DNA from: Bifidobacterium bohemicum DSM 22767
GTDB lineage: Bacteria > Actinomycetota > Actinomycetes > Actinomycetales > Bifidobacteriaceae
Assembly (NCBI RefSeq): GCF_000741525.1
Contig: NZ_JGYP01000001.1
Location: forward strand, 496,001 to 560,000
Length of the DNA: 64,000 bases
Reading direction: 5' to 3'
Position numbers and translations under genes: made by a program. The notes beneath the pieces were generated by a model. It worked only from the letters and a program-made list of their open reading frames with translations, was not told where the DNA came from and did not search any database. Below, one piece after another: positions 56,547 to 64,000 of the stretch (positions are counted from its first letter, which is position 1; each line of letters begins with the position of its first letter).

Positions 56547-58376
56547 TCACCGCGACACAGCCATGGAAGTCCGTATGTCACCAGCGTCGAGACGGTAAAG
56601 CTCGCGGAAACGAGGATTCGTGCGGTACAGCTCGGAAGGAGCACCCTGGATCGCTATATGCCCGTCTTGCAGGAACACCACCTCATCGGCCTGCTCCAAA
56701 CCTTGCAGATGATGGGTGACCCACAAAAGCGTGCGGGAGCTTGCGGCCGAGAAAATCATCGCCATCAGGCTCCGTTCCGTAATCGGATCAAGGCCGATGG
56801 TCGGTTCGTCCAACAGAATCACCGGCGTGTTCTTCAAGACGATTCGGGCAAGGGCGATCCGTTGGCGTTGTCCACCCGAAAAACGCCTGCCGGCCTCCTC
56901 AACCGAGGTATCCAACCCCTCAGGCAACTCGCGCACCACTTCATCAAGCTCGACGGCCTTCAACGCATCCCACACCTGATCGTCGCTTGCGTCCGGCCGT
57001 CCAAGCCGCACGTTTTCGGCCACGGTGGAGTTGAACAGGAAAGCCTCCTGATTAAGGTAGCCAAAAAGCTCCGAACGCTGGGACTGCAAAGCCTCAACGG
57101 GCACATCGTTGATCAGGACCCGGCCGGATTGCGGTTTCAGGTCGCCAAGCAGCAGCTGCAGGATGGTGGTTTTGCCTTCGCCGCTGGGTCCCAGGAGAGC
57201 GACCTTCCGCCCCGCCTCGACATGCAAACTGAAATCATCGAGCAGAACCGGCTGACCGGGTCCATATGAGAAAGTCACATGATCGAAGTCGATGGAACGC
57301 ACGGGGCCATCCAGTTTGACCTGCTTGGCCTCAGGTTCCTGGCGGGATTCGACCCGATCGGTCAAATCGTTAAGATGAGCGATGGAATCGCTGTAGAGCG
57401 GGACTTCGGCGGCGGCCTGGGCAACGGCGATGAAGCAATCCACCAAAGGAAAGACGGCGAGCACCACCGCCGCGGCCCAGTTGGCGATATCCTTGGTGGC
57501 CGTCATGGTAAACACGGCACCCACCATTAGTCCGCTCGCGATGAGAGCGAAAACCATTTGTATTGCAAAGTTGCGCCAGCGATCGAAATCCTTCTGCCTG
57601 CTCTTACTGTCCCTCACTCTTGTAAAGTCCAAGGCGGCGAGCCTCGTGAAATCGTCTGCACGATGAGCGATGACCCAATCACTCAGACCCAGATAGCTTT
57701 CGGTGATGGCGGTGTATTGTGCACGCTGCCCCTCCTTTTCGAGCACATAGTGGCCGGTCGAGAAGTTCAGCGAAATCAAGGGGATGAGCACCAGCACAAC
57801 CGCCAATGCCAAGAAGAGCAGTAGGCTCGAGGTCCATGAGAACACGCCCATCAAAAGCGTGACCAGAACCCACATCGCATAGGCCACGATGGTGGGAAAG
57901 ATGGTGCGCAGATAGAAATTCTCGAGATGATCGAGATCGTCCGCCAGCAGGCTAAGCACGCTGCCCGTGCGCTCATGCTCGTTCAGGAAGGCGGCGTCCT
58001 TGGCAAGGGTCTTGTACAGTTGCACACGCAGCTTGGAGACCACATGCAACACCCAGTTGTGGCTGGCCAGTCGTTCAGCATATTTGAATGCGGGCCGACC
58101 CAAGCCAAAGGCACGGGTGAGCACGATCGGCACATAAACCATCAGAATGTTATACGGATGGCGGGCCGAACGACTGATCAGATAGCCGGATGTGAACATA
58201 AGCCCGGATGCACACACGAACGTCATCACGCCGAGGAAAAAGATGAGGACAAGTCGCAGCTTGTTCTGCCGTAAATAAGGCCAGAACCAGCTGTCACGAT
58301 GCCATAGCTTAAGATAGTCACGCCCGGAAGCGGTCTTCGTTCCGGTCGCCTCAGGTTCATTGGGCATATCCATCAA
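56547..58376 (-). CDS. cydC: ABC exporter CydC (cytochrome bd assembly)
   Basis: A 609-residue half-transporter with six membrane helices then an ATPase domain: Walker A GPSGEGKTT, signature FSGGQRQRIALA, Walker B VILLDEPT. With CydD it exports glutathione/cysteine-type thiols in the bacteria where this is known, and is required to assemble cytochrome bd. It begins TTG or ATG (58373) with GGGAGG upstream and overlaps the cydD end by 20 bp. Confidence 0.93.
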   Translation of the reverse strand: MMDMPNEPEATGTKTASGRDYLKLWHRDSWFWPYLRQNKLRLVLIFFLGVMTFVCASGLMFTSGYLISRSARHPYNILMVYVPIVLTRAFGLGRPAFKYAERLASHNWVLHVVSKLRVQLYKTLAKDAAFLNEHERTGSVLSLLADDLDHLENFYLRTIFPTIVAYAMWVLVTLLMGVFSWTSSLLLFLALAVVLVLIPLISLNFSTGHYVLEKEGQRAQYTAITESYLGLSDWVIAHRADDFTRLAALDFTRVRDSKSRQKDFDRWRNFAIQMVFALIASGLMVGAVFTMTATKDIANWAAAVVLAVFPLVDCFIAVAQAAAEVPLYSDSIAHLNDLTDRVESRQEPEAKQVKLDGPVRSIDFDHVTFSYGPGQPVLLDDFSLHVEAGRKVALLGPSGEGKTTILQLLLGDLKPQSGRVLINDVPVEALQSQRSELFGYLNQEAFLFNSTVAENVRLGRPDASDDQVWDALKAVELDEVVRELPEGLDTSVEEAGRRFSGGQRQRIALARIVLKNTPVILLDEPTIGLDPITERSLMAMIFSAASSRTLLWVTHHLQGLEQADEVVFLQDGHIAIQGAPSELYRTNPRFRELYRLDAGDIRTSMAVSR

Positions 58377-60201
58377 TCTGGTTGCCTCCCATCTGATTGA
58401 TCAAAGCGTCCAAGGGGCCACCTGCCCCGATGAGTTCCGTGGGTCGACCGGCCTGTACGACCTTGCCTTGGTCAAGCACGACCACCTGATCGACATCGGC
58501 CAGCCAATGCAGGCGATGCGTGGCAAAGACGACCAAATGCCGTTCCATCAACGGCAGCAACGTTTGCTTGAGTTCATATTCGGTCTCAATGTCCAAGTGC
58601 GCGGTCGGTTCGTCAAACAACAGCACTTCTCGCGACTGGTCGACCAGCACACGGGCGAGGGCGATGCGCTGTGCCTGTCCACCGCTGATACCTCGGTTGC
58701 CCTCCCCTATCAGAGTATCGAGGCCTTCGGGAAGTTGAGAAAGCCACGAATCGAGCCCGGCCTCATGCGCCGCACGCCCGACCGCCTCACGACTTGCGTC
58801 GGGCTCGTAGAACCGTATATTGTCGGCGATGGTGCCGCTGAACGTGTACGGAGTCTGAGGAATGTAGGCGATGTGTCGTTGCCATGCAGTGACGTTGAAG
58901 TGTTCAAGCCGTCGGCCATCCAGTTCAATCCGTCCGGATTGAGGAATATCGAATCCGGCCAGCACGTTCGCCAACGTGGACTTACCTGCGCCGGACCGTC
59001 CGATGATTGCGACCTTTTCATACCCATGGAATCTTAGGCTGATGTCCGTCAGAGCATTGGTTGTGGGCGTCGAAGAGGCGTCTGCGGCCCCATCCTCATC
59101 GTCACGTTGCTGTTCGACGGCTTTCATGGCTACACCACCGCCAACCGAGGTATCGCCGTCGGCCTTTGTCTTGGGATAGGCAAAATCAAGAGCCGATATG
59201 GTCAGTTCACTGTCCTCGTTCCAGCCGTCCCATTCAAGGGTGTCGTCCTGCGGCGGTTCCGGGGTGTCCAGAAACGTCATTGCATCATGCAAGGCATTTT
59301 TGCCGTTGAGCGTCGCATGGTAGTTCTCACCGAATTGTCTGATCGGCAGGAAGTATTCAGGGGCCAGAATGAGGGCGAACATCGAAGGCATCAGATCAAT
59401 GGTGCCGTCGACCAGCCGGACGCCTAAGAACACGGCCATGATTGCGATACCGAGGGTCGCAAAGAAGTCAAGTGCGAACGTCGAGGTCATCGCCACGGTG
59501 ATCACGCTGATCGTGCGCTTACGGAAACGTTCGGAGACGCTGTATATCTCATCCTCGTAATCATCCGCCACACCGAGCATCTTCAACGTCGGAAGACCGA
59601 GGATGCTGTCAACGAATTTGCTATTGAGGATGCGGAACTGCGCATACTGTTTGTTCGAACGGTCCCGGGCGGCCATACCGAGGATGACCATGAAGAAAAT
59701 GAGCAGGGGGAACATCGCAAGCAGCACCACTCCACTGACCCAATCCTGCGTCCACACGAACACGAGCACAATCAGCGGGATGAAGGTCATATCCATCATT
59801 CGAGGCAACAGAATTTCGATATAGTCCTTGACCTGATCGAGCCCGTCGATGAGCATGGTGACGGTTGAACCAGTGCCGCGGTCGGCCAAGGCCGAAGGAC
59901 CGAGAGTGAACACCTTCCGTTGCAGTTCGGGACGTAATTGAGCTATAATCCGTTCGCCATAACGGTTGGCGACACGCGCTTTGCCCACGTCGCACAACTG
60001 ACGCACCAGATAGGCGCCCAAAAATATCGCCAAAGGCACGACGATGGCGGAAAGCGAATGCTGACGCCAGACTTCGACCAATCCCAAGGTCAATCCGTAC
60101 GCCTGGGCCACAACGCAAAGCGCCTGCGCAAACGCAAGCGCCGCCAACAGCCCGAGGCGCGAACGCACCGAATCGAATGTGAATAGGCTTTTATCAATCA
60201 C
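58357..60201 (-). CDS. cydD: ABC exporter CydD (cytochrome bd assembly)
   Basis: A 614-residue half-transporter: membrane domain then ATPase with GRSGAGKST, ISGGQAQRIALA and VLLFDEPT. It carries an extra acidic, Gly/Ser/Asp-rich insert of about 45 residues before Walker A. GTG at 60201 has AAGGGA before it and is preferred over an upstream frame opening. It is separated from cydB by 290 bp, so it may have its own promoter. Confidence 0.93.
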   Translation of the reverse strand: MIDKSLFTFDSVRSRLGLLAALAFAQALCVVAQAYGLTLGLVEVWRQHSLSAIVVPLAIFLGAYLVRQLCDVGKARVANRYGERIIAQLRPELQRKVFTLGPSALADRGTGSTVTMLIDGLDQVKDYIEILLPRMMDMTFIPLIVLVFVWTQDWVSGVVLLAMFPLLIFFMVILGMAARDRSNKQYAQFRILNSKFVDSILGLPTLKMLGVADDYEDEIYSVSERFRKRTISVITVAMTSTFALDFFATLGIAIMAVFLGVRLVDGTIDLMPSMFALILAPEYFLPIRQFGENYHATLNGKNALHDAMTFLDTPEPPQDDTLEWDGWNEDSELTISALDFAYPKTKADGDTSVGGGVAMKAVEQQRDDEDGAADASSTPTTNALTDISLRFHGYEKVAIIGRSGAGKSTLANVLAGFDIPQSGRIELDGRRLEHFNVTAWQRHIAYIPQTPYTFSGTIADNIRFYEPDASREAVGRAAHEAGLDSWLSQLPEGLDTLIGEGNRGISGGQAQRIALARVLVDQSREVLLFDEPTAHLDIETEYELKQTLLPLMERHLVVFATHRLHWLADVDQVVVLDQGKVVQAGRPTELIGAGGPLDALINQMGGNQIDGYAQ

Positions 60202-60491
60202 TGGTTCCCTTTTCCTTGGATTTTCCTGCCGCTCCCTGATCGTTGCACAACGCGGGGAGCGACACGGTAGCAATCAGCCGCTGACAGACTCCAGCTGTAT
60301 TGATGTCTCGTCGGTCCATGAGGCTCAGAAGTGTCATGTGATCCATGTTTTATGCTTTGAATCATTCCGACAATAATCAAACATAAAAGATGCCCGACAT
60401 CCCGGCATCAACCGTAAGGCCCATTCAAAGGAACCTAACGGTCGGTGCGTTGTGGAACGCCAGGCATCGTTTCATCTGAGTGGAACGCCGC
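60202..60491. other. cydB-cydD gap (290 bp)
   Basis: It holds a two-level palindrome at 60230-60261 (outer CGCTCCC/GGGAGCG, inner CGTTG/CAACG) in the cydD leader, and AT-rich promoter-like sequence near 60350-60390. No gene is seen. Confidence 0.45.
60230..60261. promoter_or_regulatory. Hairpin in the cydD leader
   Basis: The outer arms CGCTCCC (60230-60236) and GGGAGCG (60255-60261) enclose inner arms CGTTG (60241-60245) and CAACG (60248-60252). It could be a terminator of cydAB or a leader element of cydDC. Confidence 0.45.
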
Positions 60492-61586
60492 TCACACACC
60501 GTATTCAGCGATGGCTTTCTTCTCTTCAGCCGTCGTTTCGTCGGTATAAAGCCGCTTACGCTGGATGTAGTAGCTCCAGATGAAGTATGCGAGCATGATC
60601 GGCAGCAGGCAGCACAGCACGATGGTCATGGCCTTGGAAGTGACCGGCGAAGCGGCCGCATCCTTGATCAACAGATCGGCCGTTCCATCCTTGGAGATCA
60701 TCACCCTGGGGAACAGTCCATTAAAGATGAACGCAATGACGGCCGCGAGCGTGACACCCGAAGCGATGAACGCGTACCCTCCGCGCTCGTGACGAGCCGC
60801 CACATGGCCGCAAATCACTGCTGCGAGAATGATGACAGTGATCACCAACGAGGAGATGGTGCGCTTCTGGTAGAAGTCAGTGAAGAAGAATACCAGAATC
60901 ACAAAGACCACGAGCGCCGGATAGGCAATCCAGTAGACCTTTGAGGAGGCGTTGAGCATGTGGTGTGAATCGGACTTGCTGAGTTTAAGGCTCAGGAAGT
61001 GCAGACCATGCACGAAGCAGAAGAACACCACCGCGACACCGCCAACGATCGACAGAAGGTTGCACACGTCGAAGAAGCCCGGCACAGCATTGCTGGCGTC
61101 GCCGATGGCCTTGCCGTTCTTGAAGGCGACGGAACCCGCACCCATCGGTATGCCCTGGATGAGGCTCGTGAGCATCATGCCAAGGAAGAATGGAGGCAAA
61201 ACGCTGCCGACGAAATTCGCCCACTGCCAGATATCGCGCTCACGGTCGGTGATTGCATGATTCGAGAACTCGAACGATACACCGCGCAGAATCAGACCGA
61301 CCAGAACAAGGAACAGCAGGATGTAATAGCCGGAAAACAGGCTTGCATACCACAGCGGGAATGCGGCGAACATCGCGCCACCCGCGGTAATGAGCCATAC
61401 CTCGTTGCCATCCCAGTGCGGGGCGACCGCACGCATATACATGGCGCGTTCGTCACCATCACGGGCGATAAGGCGAGTCGCCATGCCGACACCGAAGTCA
61501 ATTCCTTCCAGGAAGAGGAACCCCGCGAAAAGCAACGCGATCACGAAGTACCAAAGCAGTTGCAAAATACCGATTCCGTCAATCAT
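60492..61586 (-). CDS. cydB: Cytochrome bd quinol oxidase subunit II
   Basis: A 364-residue protein with about nine helices. The opening LLWYFVIALLFAGFLFLEGIDFGVGM and the segment DGNEVWLITAGGAMFAAFP are signatures of CydB. The ATG overlaps the cydA stop by 4 bp (ATGA). It partners CydA in reducing oxygen to water. Confidence 0.96.
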   Translation of the reverse strand: MIDGIGILQLLWYFVIALLFAGFLFLEGIDFGVGMATRLIARDGDERAMYMRAVAPHWDGNEVWLITAGGAMFAAFPLWYASLFSGYYILLFLVLVGLILRGVSFEFSNHAITDRERDIWQWANFVGSVLPPFFLGMMLTSLIQGIPMGAGSVAFKNGKAIGDASNAVPGFFDVCNLLSIVGGVAVVFFCFVHGLHFLSLKLSKSDSHHMLNASSKVYWIAYPALVVFVILVFFFTDFYQKRTISSLVITVIILAAVICGHVAARHERGGYAFIASGVTLAAVIAFIFNGLFPRVMISKDGTADLLIKDAAASPVTSKAMTIVLCCLLPIMLAYFIWSYYIQRKRLYTDETTAEEKKAIAEYGV

Positions 61587-63046
61587 GCCAACGCCACCTT
61601 TCTTGCCGTCGCAGTCGCCGGAGCATACTCAGGATCGTCAACCGGCTCTCCTGCAGGTGCCTGCTCCGGACCTTGGTGCAATACGCGCCGCGAGTAGAAG
61701 ATCATGACTCCACCCATCACCACGAACAGGAGGAAGTACACGATGTTTGTGAACAACAGGCTCCCGACCGTGGCGTGCGGCGAAACCGCGTCGGCGATGG
61801 TCTGCAAGCCATAGACGATCCACGGGTAGCGGCCAAGCTCGGTGATCAGCCAGCCGCCGGTGGTACCAACGAACGGCAGATAGGTGCAAACGCCGAGGAT
61901 CCAAAGCTTCCACGGGCTTGAGGCCAGAGTGTTCTTCGAACGACGGGTGAACCACAGCACCAGAATCGACAGCACCAGCACGGCGAAGCCGACGGCAGCC
62001 ATGAAGCGGAAGCTCCAGAACAGCACGTTGGTGGGCACATAGTAGTTCGAAATCTCGGGGTGCTCGGTACCGGACTGAATCAACTTGCCTTTGGAGGCAA
62101 GGAAGTCCTGATTGATCGCGTTCATGCCCTTGACCGAGCCGTGCAGGCTGTGATACGCAAGCAACGACAGCATGCCCGGAATCTCAATGCCCTTAGCAGT
62201 CTGGGCCTGCTCGTTGATCAGGGCGATGACCTTCCAAGGAGCGGGGTCACCGGTGCTATCGTAAATGCCTTCGGTGGCGGCGAACTTCATCGGCTGATCG
62301 TGAATGATGTACAGCGTCTGGAAATCGCCCGCGATAATCACCAAAACCGCAAAAATCAAGGAGATGATGGCACCCACACGGATCGAGCGGGTGAAGAAGG
62401 CACGGTTGGAGGCATTGTCCCGGTTGCGAAGCAAGCCGAAAGCACTCATTCCCACAATCACGAACCCAGCAAGCATGAGAGCACCGGTGATGACGTGCGG
62501 AAACTCACGCCAGAGCTGCGGATTGGAGATGACTGCACCGAAGCTGGTCATCTTCGCACGACCATCCGAATCGATCTTGAAACCGACCGGATGCTGCATG
62601 AAGCTGTTGGCCGCCAGAATCCACACGGCCGAAACCGCTGAGCCGATGCATGTCAGCCAAATGAAGACGACATGGACAGCCGGCTTGAACCGATTCCAAG
62701 TGAACATCCACACACCGACGAAAGTGGACTCCATGAAGAAGGCCAACAGAGCCTCGATGGCCAGAGGCGCGCCAAAGATGTCACCCATGAACCGTGAATA
62801 GTTGGACCAGTTCATGCCGAACTGGAACTCCTGGATGATGCCGGTGACAATACCGACGGCGAAGCTCAGAAGGAAAATCTTTCCCCAGAACTGAGCCATA
62901 CGACGGTAAATGTCTTTTTTCTTCACCACGTACATCGTTTCCATAACAGCCACACAGAATGCAAGGCCAATGGACAATGGCACGAAGAAGAAATGAAATA
63001 CCGTCGTCATCGCGAACTGAAATCGCGACAACCCTAAGACGCTCAT
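61583..63046 (-). CDS. cydA: Cytochrome bd quinol oxidase subunit I
   Basis: A 487-residue haem-binding subunit. Expected axial ligands are present: His in MTTVFHFFFVPLS (haem b595), His in EFPHVITGAL and Met in FWSFRFMAAVG (haem b558). The quinol-binding loop has QPMKFAATEG with its conserved Lys and Glu, and the short form of the Q-loop. AGAGAGGAAAAG precedes the ATG. It follows ndh by 41 bp. Confidence 0.96.
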   Translation of the reverse strand: MSVLGLSRFQFAMTTVFHFFFVPLSIGLAFCVAVMETMYVVKKKDIYRRMAQFWGKIFLLSFAVGIVTGIIQEFQFGMNWSNYSRFMGDIFGAPLAIEALLAFFMESTFVGVWMFTWNRFKPAVHVVFIWLTCIGSAVSAVWILAANSFMQHPVGFKIDSDGRAKMTSFGAVISNPQLWREFPHVITGALMLAGFVIVGMSAFGLLRNRDNASNRAFFTRSIRVGAIISLIFAVLVIIAGDFQTLYIIHDQPMKFAATEGIYDSTGDPAPWKVIALINEQAQTAKGIEIPGMLSLLAYHSLHGSVKGMNAINQDFLASKGKLIQSGTEHPEISNYYVPTNVLFWSFRFMAAVGFAVLVLSILVLWFTRRSKNTLASSPWKLWILGVCTYLPFVGTTGGWLITELGRYPWIVYGLQTIADAVSPHATVGSLLFTNIVYFLLFVVMGGVMIFYSRRVLHQGPEQAPAGEPVDDPEYAPATATARKVALA

Positions 63047-63087
63047 TACTTTTCCTCTCTATTGTAATATTCGCAACCCTGAAGGGA

Positions 63088-64000
63088 TCACTTGCTTTCC
63101 AGCATAGTCTTGAGATTAGCCAACTTGAGCACCGCCTCATCGGCGATAAACACCTTAGCGATGGCCGCAAGAACGCCCTTGAGCTTCCAATGGCCGAACA
63201 CCTCGACCATGGCGATGCCCGCGTTGGGCCCCAGCGAGCACACGGTCCCCAACGGTTTGAAAACAAATTTCCTGGTAGGTTGCCCATTGATGCTCGCCAC
63301 GACATTGGCGGCCGCGGTGTCAGCCTGCGCGATGGAGATCTGCGCAGTAGTGGGATACAAACGCCCGTTGTTGGGATTGGGCACTGCGGAAACGTCCCCG
63401 ATGAGGAATTCCTCGGGATGGCCTTCGATCGACAGATCGTCTTTGACGACCACGCGATTCCGCTTCTGATCATAGTCCGAATCGCCGATGATATGACTGC
63501 CCTTGACGCCGGTGGTCCAAATAATCGTATTGGCCGTATACGCGGTGTCGTTGCTCATCACGGCATTGGGTGTGACTTCCGTGATTGGCGTGTTCGTATG
63601 GAAGACGACACCACGCTTCTCAAGATATCGGACACCCCAATTGGACAGTTTCTGATCGAACATCGGCAGGATTCTAGGAGCCGCCTCGATGCAGTCGAGC
63701 CTGACCTTGTCCATAGGGAAACCGTATTCCTTGGCGAGCCTAGGCAGCCTGAAGGCAAGCTCACCCAAGTATTCGATACTGGTAAAACCGGCCCCACAGA
63801 CCACCACGTGCAGATCGTTCTCATCATGGGAGGTGCGATAGCGCTTGAAAGCCGCTTCCAGATGGTCGCGAGCGGCCTCGGCGGTGTTCACGTCGACAAT
63901 CGACAGACCGTTCTCCTCCGCGCCTTTGATGCCGAAGGTCTCGGACTCAAAACCGAGGCAGTTGACCAGGTAATCGTAATTGATCGGACCACCGTTTTTC
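63088..64000 (-). CDS. ndh: NADH dehydrogenase type II (NDH-2), C-terminal part (cut by window edge)
   Basis: The last ~303 residues of a single-polypeptide FAD/NADH quinone reductase; the start lies beyond the right edge. Reading to the edge gives NGGPINYDYLVNCLGFE (quinone reductase FAD-domain region), then the second nucleotide-binding fold VVVCGAGFTSIEYLGEL (G-x-G-x-x-x-x-E), TTGVKGS, and EEFLIGDVSAVPNPNNG with LYPTTAQISIAQADTAA, a typical NDH-2 C-terminal part. It would pass electrons from NADH to quinone without pumping protons, then to CydAB. It is 41 bp upstream of cydA on the same strand. Confidence 0.85.
   Translation of the reverse strand, partial: KNGGPINYDYLVNCLGFESETFGIKGAEENGLSIVDVNTAEAARDHLEAAFKRYRTSHDENDLHVVVCGAGFTSIEYLGELAFRLPRLAKEYGFPMDKVRLDCIEAAPRILPMFDQKLSNWGVRYLEKRGVVFHTNTPITEVTPNAVMSNDTAYTANTIIWTTGVKGSHIIGDSDYDQKRNRVVVKDDLSIEGHPEEFLIGDVSAVPNPNNGRLYPTTAQISIAQADTAAANVVASINGQPTRKFVFKPLGTVCSLGPNAGIAMVEVFGHWKLKGVLAAIAKVFIADEAVLKLANLKTMLESK

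Overview
The window looks like a chromosome segment of a Bifidobacteriaceae actinobacterium, most likely Bifidobacterium. GC content is fairly high (upper fifties by eye). Supporting evidence: many ROK-family regulators, CUT1-type sugar ABC transporters with no ATPase gene beside them, the gene series dacB-tilS-hpt-ftsH-folBK-DUF3180, and a catabolic logic that feeds fructose-6-phosphate (the entry point of the bifid shunt). The ndh-cydAB-cydDC cluster at the right end is a respiratory module known mainly from insect-gut bifidobacteria, so a bee or other invertebrate host is plausible but unproven. I saw no tRNA, rRNA, CRISPR array or insertion sequence.

Region 1 (1-27100) is a carbohydrate island that reads as a nearly complete pathway for high-mannose N-glycans. 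A surface-anchored GH18 endo-beta-N-acetylglucosaminidase would release the glycan. A binding protein and two permeases would import it. Cytoplasmic GH38 alpha-mannosidase and GH5_18-type beta-mannosidase would reduce it to mannose and GlcNAc. An AGE-family mannose isomerase plus a PfkB fructokinase would convert mannose to fructose-6-P. A ROK-family GlcNAc kinase, NagA and NagB would convert GlcNAc to fructose-6-P. A second transporter and an intracellular GH20 hexosaminidase would handle other GlcNAc-containing oligosaccharides. Control appears split: ROK repressors on the left operon and a LacI-type repressor on the right one. The LacI-type operator is seen at three promoters. Two C-homopolymer tracts (9 and 10 nt) lie in the right half.

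Region 2 (27100-43000) is mostly housekeeping: GalE, a large SNF2/SWIM helicase, a UvrA paralogue, a DEAD-box RNA helicase with an RG-rich tail, a putative TIM-barrel protein, the ABC-F factor EttA and a TesB-type thioesterase.

Region 3 (43000-52720, all minus strand) is a tightly packed series: AI-2E family permease, glycosyltransferase 2, PBP4-type carboxypeptidase, TilS, Hpt, FtsH, a FolB-FolK fusion and a DUF3180 membrane protein. The FolB-FolK protein keeps its reading frame but seems to have lost both active sites, and folE and folP are not beside it, which suggests an eroded folate pathway.

Region 4 (53000-64000) has an MgtC-like protein, a trans-polyprenyl diphosphate synthase, an acetoin/diacetyl reductase, and the convergent respiratory cluster ndh-cydA-cydB-cydD-cydC. 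The ndh gene runs off the right edge. The ROK gene at the left edge is also cut.
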